Shown: positions 8,671-16,948 of the stretch, in pieces
Position numbering within the stretch: the stretch's first letter is position 1
How the letters are laid out: each line of letters starts with the position of its first letter
Assembly: GCF_017358165.1 (NCBI RefSeq)
Contig: NZ_CP071446.1
Location: forward strand, 496,001 to 560,000
Length of the DNA stretch: 64,000 bases
Origin: Thermosipho ferrireducens
GTDB taxonomy: Bacteria; Thermotogota; Thermotogae; Thermotogales; Fervidobacteriaceae
Reading direction: 5' to 3'
Notes under the pieces: generated by a model
Databases searched by the model: none
Seen by the model: the letters and a program-made list of their open reading frames with translations, nothing else
Told to the model about the DNA's origin: nothing
Translations under genes and position numbers: made by a program

Positions 8671-10170
8671 TTATTTTGAAAAAAACTTTTTCAGTACAGT
8701 TTTCACTATCTCTTTATCCTCGGGATATAAGCCAAGCAACGTTAAAACTCCAAGCATTGTTACAAAAGCTATACCAGGAACCAATAGCGTCCCTACTAAA
8801 CTCGTTATAAAATATCTCAATATAAGCACAACAAACGTTGTTATAAACCCAGCAATCGCTGGTTTTATATATTTCAAGTTGTAGGGCAGCATTTTAAGTG
8901 CAATATAAACTTCTATTGACTTAACTATATTAACTGTCGAAATTGCAACCATTCCACCTATCGCAGAACCTATTATTCCATACTTTGGAACCAGCCATAT
9001 ATTCAATCCTATGTTCAAACTCGCAATAAAAACACCGTTTATCATCTCGTATCGCTGATATTTTGTCATTGAAAGCATTAACCCATTGGAACCTACCGCA
9101 GCATTTACAAACTGACCAAGCGCAAGAAATATGAGCACATATTTTGCTCCTGAAAATTCTTTTCCAAATATCTTCAGAATACTCTCAGAATATATTATTA
9201 TCCAGATAGTTATGGGAAGCGTTAAAGATATAATCCATCTTGTTATATCAGAATATAATTTCGAAAGTGTTTTCTTATCTCCTGTATGATAAAGCTCAGA
9301 AATCATAGAGGAAAATATCGAATTAAAAGCCATAAGGAAAAATACGGTTAATTGAGCGACAGTATCAGACACAGTATATAATCCAACGCTTTTTGAATTT
9401 AAATACATTCCCAGAATTAATTTATTCACCTGACCCATAAGAAAATACGTAAAACTTACAAATAACATGTTTGAAGAATATTTCAAAAGTTTCTTTCTTT
9501 CAACACGAGGCTTTATTTCACGATTAAACAAAAATGGTGCGTATTTTTTAAAACTCAGAAATAAAAGAACCAATATTACTATCGTTGAAATTACAGTTGA
9601 AGCTATAGCACCTGCAAGTTTATACCCTAAAAAGTAAAATATCAGGAAAAAACCTATTCTTATTATCCTTTCAACAACTTCTTTATAAAAGAAAAAGACA
9701 GAAGGTCTTTTTAACCCTTGAAAAGTGCCTGAAAAAAGATTTAAAAAAGAATAAAACAATAAGATTACAGAAAACCACGGCAAAATAGATATAAGTCTTT
9801 CATCGTGAAATATATTGATTGCTACAAATCTTCTAAATATAACCAGAGCAATTGAAAGTATTATGGACAATATACCTGTAATTTGAAAAGACGCAAATAT
9901 TACACCTTTCGCATTTGAAATATTATTTTTTCCAAGGTATTCCCCAAGAAACCTGGTCTGACCTGAGCCCATACCAAAAACGGCCACCATTACTCCAACA
10001 TTTGCAACTGTAAGACCAAGAGAATATAGCCCATATTTGTCAGCACCAAGAAGCCTCGCAAACAGTGTTTGCAGGGCAAAACCAAAAATAAAGCCTAAAA
10101 CTCTACTACTAAACACTAATCCCGCTTGTTTTGTAACAGTCTTTACATACCTATTGTATTTTTCGGTCAA
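8671..10170 (-). CDS. MOP-superfamily polysaccharide/lipid flippase
   Basis: This 499-residue membrane protein has about 12-14 hydrophobic helices and the N-terminal pattern of Wzx/RfbX flippases: VFSSRVLGFIFGFALQ, then LFARLLGADKYGLYSLGLT. Such proteins move lipid-linked sugars or related amphiphiles across the membrane. The start is taken as TTG because GGAGG lies 8 bp upstream; the upstream in-frame GTG overlaps that ribosome site. It sits 18 bp behind the AP-superfamily phosphohydrolase at the end of the sulfate-activation block. A role in exporting a sulfated or phosphorylated glycolipid is possible but is inference. MurJ is an alternative member of the superfamily. Confidence 0.85.
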   Translation of the reverse strand: MTEKYNRYVKTVTKQAGLVFSSRVLGFIFGFALQTLFARLLGADKYGLYSLGLTVANVGVMVAVFGMGSGQTRFLGEYLGKNNISNAKGVIFASFQITGILSIILSIALVIFRRFVAINIFHDERLISILPWFSVILLFYSFLNLFSGTFQGLKRPSVFFFYKEVVERIIRIGFFLIFYFLGYKLAGAIASTVISTIVILVLLFLSFKKYAPFLFNREIKPRVERKKLLKYSSNMLFVSFTYFLMGQVNKLILGMYLNSKSVGLYTVSDTVAQLTVFFLMAFNSIFSSMISELYHTGDKKTLSKLYSDITRWIISLTLPITIWIIIYSESILKIFGKEFSGAKYVLIFLALGQFVNAAVGSNGLMLSMTKYQRYEMINGVFIASLNIGLNIWLVPKYGIIGSAIGGMVAISTVNIVKSIEVYIALKMLPYNLKYIKPAIAGFITTFVVLILRYFITSLVGTLLVPGIAFVTMLGVLTLLGLYPEDKEIVKTVLKKFFSK

Positions 10171-10188
10171 ACACTGCACCTCCGAATT

Positions 10189-11514
10189 TTACAAAAAATA
10201 ATTTAACACAAAGTTTCTTATATCATATATTTCTCCTGGCACATCACCTTCTGAAGAAATTACAATCCCATCTACTGCGTGATTGGCATCATCTGGCCCT
10301 GTATCATTCTCATGAAGCCAGATACTTTCATTTCCAACTGTTCCCATTGAACGCCACTTTAAATTACCAAAATATATTATCAAATCAGGGGCAATGTTTC
10401 TTACTTCTTTATAAACTTCTTCAGGCTTAAACACTCTGGTTCCTATATTATTCCCCTGTTCATCTGTGATATTTTCCAGTTCTTTTATCAGCTGATCTCT
10501 AAAACTTTCATATTCCTCTTTCTTTACTATACCATTTGGTTCTCTTCCTTCAACGTTAATAAACAACCTACCGTAATATCCTCCCATTCCCCAGGCTTTT
10601 GTCTTAGACCAATCTATCATTCCATCAGATATAAGTTTCCCTATTCTGGTTGGTTTCTCAGGCCTTTCTTTAAGGACAAGATAGCCTTTTTCAATGAGCC
10701 AATCATTAATTGCTATTCCTCCATCCATTTTTTGAATCCCGTGATCTGAAGTAATTATTATAACAGTGTCATCGGGGAAGAGTGACACTAATTCCCCTAT
10801 TTTTTTGTCAATATATTTATAATAATCTCTTATAGCACTTTTGTATGGGCTATCTGGATCATGTTTAAAGTGGGTGCTATCATGATGTGCCCAAAATGCA
10901 TGATGCATTCTATCCACACCTATCTCAACCATCATAAAGAAATCCCATTCTTTTTCTGTTACAAGATGCTTTGCTACCTCAAATCGTTTTTCTGTCATCT
11001 TGTATATATCTTTTAAAAGTCTATCCTTGTCGTTAGTTCTAAAATTTTCAACATCAAACATATATTCCCCAACCCAATTTTTTATTTCTTTTTTCAATTC
11101 TTTTGGATAAGTAAAATCCACATCGGTACCCGGTGTAAGAAAACTTGTTACGAGATTTCCGTTAAGCTTTTTTGGAGGGTATGTAAGTGGAACACTTAAT
11201 ACTATACTTTTATAACCTTTCTTTGAAAGGGTATCCCAGATTGTTTCATCTTTTATCATCCTCGAATTTGCAAATGTAACAGAATCGTACGAGTAATCTT
11301 TGCGATTCCTGAAACCATATATTCCAAGTTCCCCTGGATCTTTTGACGTAACCATTGACATCCAGGCAGGTACAGTTATTGGAGGAATCGTTGATCTTAA
11401 AGGTCCGTAACTTTTTGCTATTTTTTGTATATTGTAAAGCTCATCCCAGAATTCTTCAAACATTAATACGGGATCAGCACAATCCAGTCCTATAACAGCT
11501 ACTTTTTTTGACAT
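10189..11514 (-). CDS. AP-superfamily phosphohydrolase/phosphomutase (type I phosphodiesterase-like)
   Basis: The 441-residue protein belongs to the alkaline phosphatase superfamily, close to COG3379. The metal site is seen in order: Asp in VIGLDCADP, the likely nucleophile Thr in PPITVPAWMSM, Asp and His in EIGVDRMHHAFW, the Asp-His pair in ITSDHGI and His in DDANHAVDG. No signal peptide is present, so it is probably cytoplasmic. It hydrolyses or transfers phospho- or sulfo-esters; the substrate is unknown. The start ATG follows AAGGAGG. It is separated from sat by a short repeat island and is followed closely by the flippase. Sulfatases share this fold, but the Cys/Ser-x-Pro-x-Arg signature is absent. 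Confidence 0.85.
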   Translation of the reverse strand: MSKKVAVIGLDCADPVLMFEEFWDELYNIQKIAKSYGPLRSTIPPITVPAWMSMVTSKDPGELGIYGFRNRKDYSYDSVTFANSRMIKDETIWDTLSKKGYKSIVLSVPLTYPPKKLNGNLVTSFLTPGTDVDFTYPKELKKEIKNWVGEYMFDVENFRTNDKDRLLKDIYKMTEKRFEVAKHLVTEKEWDFFMMVEIGVDRMHHAFWAHHDSTHFKHDPDSPYKSAIRDYYKYIDKKIGELVSLFPDDTVIIITSDHGIQKMDGGIAINDWLIEKGYLVLKERPEKPTRIGKLISDGMIDWSKTKAWGMGGYYGRLFINVEGREPNGIVKKEEYESFRDQLIKELENITDEQGNNIGTRVFKPEEVYKEVRNIAPDLIIYFGNLKWRSMGTVGNESIWLHENDTGPDDANHAVDGIVISSEGDVPGEIYDIRNFVLNYFL

Positions 11515-11554
11515 GTTCAAAGCCTCCTTTTCACACCAATTTTTCAATAATCCT

Positions 11555-11652
11555 TTTTGTCATTCCGAACAAATGTGAGGGGGATGTCATCCTGAGAAGC
11601 GGGAAGGCGAAGGATCTTATTTTTTACTAACTCTCGCCAACACTCGCTATTT
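11555..11652. repeat. Intergenic hairpin-repeat island 5
   Basis: A short island of about two forward hairpin units (the first truncated to GAACAAATGTGAGG) and one tandem module, between sat and the phosphohydrolase gene. It is the only island inside the otherwise compact sulfate-activation run and may end or weaken transcription there. Confidence 0.8.
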
Positions 11653-11654
11653 TC

Positions 11655-12806
11655 TCACTTCTCCCCCTGATAAAATTCCATAAGAAGCCTTGCCACTTCC
11701 GGTCTTGTAAACTCTGCAGGGGGCATTTCACCATTTGATAACATTTCTCTTACCTTTGTACCGCTCAGGAATACATGATTTTCTTTATCGTGTGGACAGG
11801 TTTTACTCGTTGCCATATTACCGCATTTTTTACAATAAAAAGCGTGTTCAAATTTCAACGGTACTATTCCTATCTCTTCTGGTTTAAATTGATCAAATAT
11901 TTCCTGAGCTTCATACGTTCCATAATAATTACCAACACCTGCATGATCTCTTCCAACAATAAAGTGGGTACATCCATAATTTTTCCTGCATATTGCATGA
12001 AATATCGCTTCTCTTGGACCTGCATACCTCATGTTAACAGGGAAAACTCCCAAAAATACCCTGCTTTTTGGGTAATAATGCTCAAGGATTACTTCATATG
12101 AATGCATTCTCACTTCCGCAGGAATATCTCCTTTTTTTGTTTTTCCAACAAGAGGGTTAATAAACAATCCATCTACCATTTCAAGTGCTGTTTTCTGAAG
12201 ATATTCGTGAGCTCTGTGAATGGGATTTCGTGTCTGAAATGCAACAATTGTTTTCCAGCCTTTTTCTTCAAAAATTTTTCTGGTTTGCACTGGATCATAT
12301 CTGTATTCATTAAACTTTTCATGTTTTATCCTGTTGAGAAGTGTTATCTTTCCTCCAAGTGCTACATCTCCCTGGCTGTATAAAAACGCAACACCTGGAT
12401 GTGCATCTTCATCTGTTTTATAAACCTTTTTTGCTTCTTCTTTCTTTCTTCTTTCAAACCTCTCTTCGAGGTGAAGTACAGCATATATTTCTCCCTCGTA
12501 ATATATTGCTATATCTTCTCCTTCTTTAAATTGATTTGCTATATCTTTATCTACCGAAAGCACAATAGGTATAGACCATACTATTCCATTGCTTAGACGC
12601 ATATTTTCAAGAACGTTATCATAATCTGCTTTTGTCATAAATCCTTCAAGAGGACTAAAAAGACCTGTGGCAATATTCTCAAGTTCAGATACGTCCCAGT
12701 AGGATACCTGCAACTTTTTCATTTCTTTGACTCTTTTCAGAAGTTCTTCGCGCTTTTCTCCTGTTGCTATTCTGTTTACAAGTTTTCCTCCATGTGGTTC
12801 TATCAT
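11655..12806 (-). CDS. sat: Sulfate adenylyltransferase (ATP sulfurylase)
   Basis: Sat joins sulfate and ATP to make adenosine 5'-phosphosulfate (APS) and pyrophosphate in the cytoplasm. The 383-residue protein has the N-terminal PUA-like part, then the catalytic [13 protein letters not shown] motif (two His at the HxxH position) and the [12 protein letters not shown] loop. A CKKCG...C..H zinc cluster near the C-terminus is also seen in other monomer-type bacterial and archaeal Sat proteins. Length is normal for the single-domain enzyme; no APS kinase domain is fused. AAGGAGGG precedes the ATG. APS kinase and an SLC13 transporter lie upstream in the same run, so sulfate uptake and activation are coupled. 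Confidence 0.95.
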   Translation of the reverse strand: MIEPHGGKLVNRIATGEKREELLKRVKEMKKLQVSYWDVSELENIATGLFSPLEGFMTKADYDNVLENMRLSNGIVWSIPIVLSVDKDIANQFKEGEDIAIYYEGEIYAVLHLEERFERRKKEEAKKVYKTDEDAHPGVAFLYSQGDVALGGKITLLNRIKHEKFNEYRYDPVQTRKIFEEKGWKTIVAFQTRNPIHRAHEYLQKTALEMVDGLFINPLVGKTKKGDIPAEVRMHSYEVILEHYYPKSRVFLGVFPVNMRYAGPREAIFHAICRKNYGCTHFIVGRDHAGVGNYYGTYEAQEIFDQFKPEEIGIVPLKFEHAFYCKKCGNMATSKTCPHDKENHVFLSGTKVREMLSNGEMPPAEFTRPEVARLLMEFYQGEK

Positions 12807-12810
12807 TTCT

Positions 12811-13239
12811 TTACCCTCCTTTTATTTCGCATTTTTTATCTTTACACCAGGTGTATATAACCGGCTTTAATATTTGCCAGTAAGGATTGTAACCTCTTTT
12901 GTAAACAAAAATGTATTTATCTCCTTTGATATCATCAAGCACATTTATAAATTTGCCTTTTACTTTTTTTGATCTAACATTTATCCCTTTTTCTTTCAAA
13001 AATTTTTCCGCATCATTTACAAATTTATCCGCCATTTGTTCATATTGCTTTTTTAAAAAATTTGCTATTTCCTCTATTGTTTTATCCCCAAGCCATCCTT
13101 TTTCCACAGCAATTTCTGCAGCAAGTTCCACTATTTGCTCATCTATTATCTCAAGTAAAAAAACTTCGCTTTCCTTTTTAGCTACCTTTAAAAGCACTTT
13201 TTTGTTTTCTTTGAAATCTATTGGAACAAGAAGCGTCAT
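12811..13239 (-). CDS. Small Usp-like (HUP-fold) protein of the sulfate operon
   Basis: A 142-residue soluble protein. The opening [20 protein letters not shown] and the following [10 protein letters not shown] strand resemble the first strands of the universal stress protein fold. The middle contains a helix ending in [19 protein letters not shown], as in UspA proteins before the fourth strand. The usual ATP-binding GxxGxxxxxxxG[ST] loop near the C-terminus is not seen. The start is the ATG of an ATGA overlap with the SLC13 gene; reading further upstream would only translate SLC13 out of frame. Usp-type proteins sometimes accompany transporters as cytosolic partners. That role here is inference and the fold call is tentative. 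Confidence 0.6.
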   Translation of the reverse strand: MTLLVPIDFKENKKVLLKVAKKESEVFLLEIIDEQIVELAAEIAVEKGWLGDKTIEEIANFLKKQYEQMADKFVNDAEKFLKEKGINVRSKKVKGKFINVLDDIKGDKYIFVYKRGYNPYWQILKPVIYTWCKDKKCEIKGG

Positions 13240-14540
13240 ATTATCACCTTCCAGACTACTGTGCCAAAAAGTATTATAGAAACTACAGCAACTACTTCCA
13301 ATAAAATCCCATATTTTATGGTATCGCGTAAGTCTATCCGCCCCGTTGAAAGCGCTATTGCCACCGATGGCGAACTCATTGGCAGCATGAATGCAAATCC
13401 TGCGGGAATCGTAACAGCAAGTGTTGCAAGACGTGGGTCTATACCCATACGAGTAGCGGCAGGAAGTGCTATCTGCATAAGCATTACAACAACCGCTGAA
13501 TTGCTCATCGTTTCTGTCAATACCAAAGCACTTATGCTGAGAAGTACAAGAAATAAACCTCCCGGCATATTTTTTATATACTCTACAAACCATGAAGCAA
13601 CTCCTGTTTGCTGGAGCATCTTTCCCAGCACTATAGCCCCACCATACATTAATATAATTCCCCAATTCACATCCTCTTCCACTTCTTTCCATTTAATTAG
13701 CTTCAACATAAACAAAATTATAACCGCAGCAAGTGATATATTAGCTATCCCAAATTTTTCGCCATATGAAAACCAAAAAAATATCGAAGCTGCCATAATC
13801 ATTCCAACCTGAATTTGTCGTTTTGTAGTAGAGATTTCTTCCACGTGAATTTCCAACTTTTCATAAGGTGTTATTTTAAAAAGTAAAATACTTGATGCTA
13901 TGGAGGTTGTAACAACAATTGGCAAAGAAGCGATACTCCATTTTGAAAATGAAATACTTTGTCCGTTCCACGCCTGTAAAAGAGCAATAGCAAGAGGCCC
14001 TCTTGCCCCTCCAAGTAACGTCGCATTACTCCCAATTATTGCTCCCCACATTACAGAAAAAATAAGCGGTTTTAGAAGTTTTTCACTGCTTCTTACCTCC
14101 AGAACGATAGGTATCAATATTGCCACAACCGCATGGCCGGACATAAGAAAGGAAAGAAACATAGCTGTATACTGAACAAATAATACCAGAGCTTTAGAAC
14201 TTTTCGAAAGTTTTATCATTGAAAAAGCTATCTTTTTGCTCAGTCCTGAGCGTTTAAAAGCCGACGCCAGTATAAATGACCCAATAAGAAAAAATACAGC
14301 AGTATTGCCAAAATAACTATAAACTTCTTTAGAACTTGCAAGGCCCATTAATGGAAAAGCAACAATGGCAAAAAGACTTGTTATCATCAAAGGGACAACA
14401 TTTGTTATCCACCAGAAGAGACTGATAGCAAAAACACTCAGGGCTTTAAAGCCCTGAATAGTCAAACCAGCTGGAGGTGATAGGAAATAGGGAAGTAAAA
14501 AAACGATCAGAGAAATTCCAAATATTATCTTTCGTTTCAT
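13236..14540 (-). CDS. SLC13/DASS-family anion permease, probable sulfate transporter
   Basis: The 434-residue membrane protein has about a dozen hydrophobic segments and the two related halves of the divalent anion:Na+ symporter family. The first half carries ALSVFAISLFWW and the motif region SGHAVVAILIPIVLEV. The second carries ETMSNSAVVVMLMQIALP, then GFAFMLPMSSPSVAIALSTG, which match the SNT-type substrate and sodium motifs. Family members carry sulfate, phosphate or dicarboxylates. Its place between cysC and sat makes sulfate the likely substrate. Its TGA overlaps the next ATG by four bases and its start lies next to the stop of the small RHH gene, so translation is probably coupled. Confidence 0.88.
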   Translation of the reverse strand: MKRKIIFGISLIVFLLPYFLSPPAGLTIQGFKALSVFAISLFWWITNVVPLMITSLFAIVAFPLMGLASSKEVYSYFGNTAVFFLIGSFILASAFKRSGLSKKIAFSMIKLSKSSKALVLFVQYTAMFLSFLMSGHAVVAILIPIVLEVRSSEKLLKPLIFSVMWGAIIGSNATLLGGARGPLAIALLQAWNGQSISFSKWSIASLPIVVTTSIASSILLFKITPYEKLEIHVEEISTTKRQIQVGMIMAASIFFWFSYGEKFGIANISLAAVIILFMLKLIKWKEVEEDVNWGIILMYGGAIVLGKMLQQTGVASWFVEYIKNMPGGLFLVLLSISALVLTETMSNSAVVVMLMQIALPAATRMGIDPRLATLAVTIPAGFAFMLPMSSPSVAIALSTGRIDLRDTIKYGILLEVVAVVSIILFGTVVWKVII

Positions 14541-14541
14541 A

Positions 14542-14745
14542 TTAATCTAAATACCCTAAGTCCCTCAGCCTCTTTTTTATTATTTCTTCCTCTTCTTCGC
14601 TGAAAACCTGTTCTTCCTGTTCATCGCTTTTCAATACTTCTTCAAGAACAAAAACTACGTATTCATCGACACTATTAAAGCCAAATTCCTCAAGATTCTC
14701 TTCTATTTTTTTGTAAAGTTCGTCAGGAATGTTCACCTGTTTCAT
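14542..14745 (-). CDS. Small ribbon-helix-helix (CopG-like) protein
   Basis: A 67-residue protein with a short beta strand (KQVNIPDELYKKIEE), then two helices (SVDEYVVFVLEEVLK), the ribbon-helix-helix pattern of CopG/MetJ DNA-binding proteins. An acidic linker (EEQVFSEEEEE) leads to the tail KKRLRDLGYLD. The same tail, KKRLKDLGYFD, ends the RHH protein at the start of this operon. It overlaps the PHP gene by four bases. It may bind DNA as a dimer or pair with the other RHH protein; the acidic linker would be unusual for a plain repressor. Function is inferred from the fold only. Confidence 0.7.
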   Translation of the reverse strand: MKQVNIPDELYKKIEENLEEFGFNSVDEYVVFVLEEVLKSDEQEEQVFSEEEEEIIKKRLRDLGYLD

Positions 14746-15551
14746 ATACCCACCTCCTCAAAAAATGGATTGATATCTTCCAAAGGTACTTCCATTCCAA
14801 GTTGTATATCTTTATTGTTGCCATGAAAATCACTTCCTGCTGTTATTAAAAGATCAAATCTCTTTGCAAGATTTTTATATTGCTCAATCTGTTTTTGTGA
14901 ATGCTCTGAATAATACACCTCAATGCCTCTAAGACCATAAGAAATTAGCTTTTTTAATAAATTTTCCAGTTCCTCATCATCAAGGTGAGTTTGATACGGA
15001 TGAGCAAGTACAGCTACCCCACCAGCCTGTACAATTAGCTCTATTGCTTTGTCTGGATTCAATCGCTTTTTATCTATGTAAAACAACGCACCTTTTTTTA
15101 GATATTTGTCAAACGCTTCCTGGTAAGATGTTACATAACCTTTTTTTAAAAAAAGCTGAGCAAAGTGAGGCCTCCCTATAAGATCTTCCCCTGCTATCTC
15201 CCTCAGTTCATCCATTGTTATATCAAAACCATATTTGTTCATCTTCTCCACCATTAATTCGTTTCTTTTTGACCTATATTGTTGAAGCTGTCTTAATACC
15301 CTGTTCAATTGTTCATTATCTGGATCAACATTATAGCCAAGAATATGAAGTGTCCCTGGAAATTCCGCGCTTATTTCTACACCGGGAACAAACTTTAAAT
15401 TTCTTACATTTACATTTTTTACACCGTCAATAGTGTCATGATCTGTTATAGACAAAAACTCGATCTGTTTCTCCAGAGCAAGTTCAACGATTTCTTCAGG
15501 AGAGTATGTCCCATCTGAGACTGTAGTATGCACATGCATATCTACAAACAC
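14742..15551 (-). CDS. PHP-domain phosphatase (TrpH/YciV-like), candidate pAp phosphatase
   Basis: The 269-residue protein begins FVDMHVHTTVSDGTYSPEEI and continues with SITDHDTIDG, the first two motifs of the PHP metal site. Later ligands are in VLAHP and AGSDFHG. The length and the insert around residues 100-165 match the TrpH/YciV branch. Members of that branch have been shown to hydrolyse nucleoside 3',5'-bisphosphates, including pAp, and short RNA 5' ends. It lies directly behind APS kinase with one base between them. pAp is the by-product of PAPS use, so pAp removal is the likely job. That link is inference from context plus family knowledge. Confidence 0.82.
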   Translation of the reverse strand: MFVDMHVHTTVSDGTYSPEEIVELALEKQIEFLSITDHDTIDGVKNVNVRNLKFVPGVEISAEFPGTLHILGYNVDPDNEQLNRVLRQLQQYRSKRNELMVEKMNKYGFDITMDELREIAGEDLIGRPHFAQLFLKKGYVTSYQEAFDKYLKKGALFYIDKKRLNPDKAIELIVQAGGVAVLAHPYQTHLDDEELENLLKKLISYGLRGIEVYYSEHSQKQIEQYKNLAKRFDLLITAGSDFHGNNKDIQLGMEVPLEDINPFFEEVGI

Positions 15552-15552
15552 G

Positions 15553-16155
15553 CTATATTATCCCCTTTTCTTTAAGATAATTCATCACTTTTTCCACTGA
15601 CTCTTCCAGACTTTCTTTATCTGTTTCTATCAATATTTCAGGATTTTCAGGTTCCTCATAAGGTGCGCTGATTCCTGTAAATTCTTTTATTTCTCCAGAA
15701 AGTGCCTTTTTATACAACCCTTTTGGGTCTCTTTCAATAAGAACCTCTATTGGGCATTTTACAAATATTTCAATAAACTCTCCATCTTTTAATAGCTTCC
15801 GCGCTCTTTCCCTATCAACTTTATATGGAGAAATAAAAGCAGTCATTGTAATAACTCCAGCATCAACGAATAATTTTGCAACTTCTCCTATTCTTCGAAT
15901 ATTTTCCTTTCTATCTTCAGGAGAAAAGCCAAGATCACTGTTAAGCCCATGTCTTATATTATCGCCATCTAAAACATATGCCAGCTTTCCCATATCATGA
16001 AGTCTCCACTCAACTTCTCGAGCAATAGTAGATTTTCCAGAACCGGAAAGCCCTGTAAACCAGAGTAAAACTCCCTTTTGTTTTAAAAGCTTTTCCCTTT
16101 CTTCTTTAGATACCTTTCCTTCATGCCAGTAAATATGTTTGGATTTTGGTTCCAC
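15553..16155 (-). CDS. cysC: Adenylylsulfate (APS) kinase
   Basis: APS kinase phosphorylates APS to PAPS, the activated sulfate donor. The 200-residue protein has the Walker [10 protein letters not shown] (residues 35-43), the [16 protein letters not shown] substrate motif, the [10 protein letters not shown] helix and the FISPYKVDR lid segment. All are diagnostic, and the length is normal for a stand-alone enzyme. The start is a GTG with a GGAGGTG site somewhat further upstream than usual. It is the second gene of the operon, after the RHH regulator, and works with the downstream sat. Confidence 0.95.
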   Translation of the reverse strand: MEPKSKHIYWHEGKVSKEEREKLLKQKGVLLWFTGLSGSGKSTIAREVEWRLHDMGKLAYVLDGDNIRHGLNSDLGFSPEDRKENIRRIGEVAKLFVDAGVITMTAFISPYKVDRERARKLLKDGEFIEIFVKCPIEVLIERDPKGLYKKALSGEIKEFTGISAPYEEPENPEILIETDKESLEESVEKVMNYLKEKGII

Positions 16156-16179
16156 CTTTAAAACACACCTCCTTGATTT

Positions 16180-16416
16180 CTAATCAAAATACCCAAGATC
16201 TTTTAATCTTTTTTTCAAAGCTATTATTTCTTCTTTTGTGAGTTTTTCAAAACCAAGTTCATCTGTTTTTTCATGCTGCTCTACATCAAGCGTTACTAAA
16301 TCTCGTAGTACATCTACAATGAACTCAGTAACACTACCGTAGCTCGTGTCTTCAATTATTTTTTTTATTCTTTCATACAAAAGTTTTGGAATTTTGATAG
16401 TAACCTTTTCTCTCAA
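16180..16416 (-). CDS. Ribbon-helix-helix regulator of the sulfate-activation operon
   Basis: About 78 residues. REKVTIKIPKLLYERIKKII forms the DNA-binding strand and first helix; GSVTEFIVDVLRDLVTL forms the second helix. This is the classic RHH layout. The C-terminal tail reads TKEEIIALKKRLKDLGYFD and matches the tail of the second RHH protein in this operon. The start is placed at TTG 16416 because AGGTGAT lies just upstream; GTG codons at 16425 and 16431 are alternatives, but they would run into the operator repeats. It is the first gene before cysC and lies next to three 11-bp direct repeats, so it probably controls its own operon. Confidence 0.75.
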   Translation of the reverse strand: MREKVTIKIPKLLYERIKKIIEDTSYGSVTEFIVDVLRDLVTLDVEQHEKTDELGFEKLTKEEIIALKKRLKDLGYFD

Positions 16417-16429
16417 ATCAATCACCTGC

Positions 16430-16476
16430 ACTCTTATTGTACTCTTATAAGACTCTTATCGTAGTACATTATACCA
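16430..16476 (-). promoter_or_regulatory. Promoter and three-repeat operator of the sulfate-activation operon
   Basis: On the minus strand the extended -10 box TATGGTATAAT (TATAAT at 16473-16468) is followed by three direct copies of ATAAGAGT. On the plus strand these read ACTCTTAT at 16430-16437, 16441-16448 and 16452-16459. Spacing is exactly 11 bp, one helical turn. Tandem short direct repeats are the known target type of RHH repressors. Position just after the -10 box suggests repression. Confidence 0.65.
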
Positions 16477-16555
16477 TAATTTCACGTACAGGTAATTTAA
16501 AAATCCCTCCATTTTTGCCAGGCAATGAGCCCCAACTCTTTTGCTTTTTATTTTT

Positions 16556-16858
16556 TTACTAATTCTCGCAAGATCCTTCGTCGTTTCCCTCCTCAGGACA
16601 GGCCTCGCCAATCTCGCTAACTCTCGCCAACCTCGCTAATTATAAGATTCCTCGTCGCATACGCTCCTCGGAATGACAAAGGAGGTGGATTTCTCGCCTT
16701 CCCGCTCCTCGGAATGACAAAAAAGGAAGTCATCCTGAGAAGCGTCAGCGACGAAGGGGATGTCATCCCGAGGAATGTAATGACGAGGGATCTTATTTTT
16801 TTACTAACTCTCGCTAACTCTTGCTAATCTTGCTAACCTCGCCAATCTCGCCAATAAT
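16556..16858. repeat. Intergenic hairpin-repeat island 6
   Basis: Five hairpin units, three reverse then two forward, with long runs of the CTYGCYAAY tandem module at both ends (16612-16640 and 16802-16858). It separates the divergent sulfate operon and pyrG. The sequence between the operator and the island (16477-16555) has no gene. Confidence 0.85.
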
Positions 16859-16948
16859 AACGAACTTATTATTTATTTAACTTTAAAGCAACATGAATTA
16901 TAAATAGAGATAGTAAAATATCCTTAGTAATCCTTGGGAGGGAGAAAA

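Noticed and set aside
10189-11514. Annotation as a sulfatase
   Set aside because: The fold and sulfate context are suggestive, but the Cys/Ser-x-Pro-x-Arg modification signature is absent and a Thr sits at the nucleophile position.
13240-13692. A 293-residue protein made by extending the Usp-like frame upstream
   Set aside because: The upstream part is an out-of-frame reading of the SLC13 gene and is rich in Cys, Arg and Ser. The ATGA overlap marks the true start.
8671-16416. Calling the sat/cysC block an assimilatory sulfate reduction operon
   Set aside because: No PAPS reductase or sulfite reductase is present in the window, so only PAPS formation can be supported.
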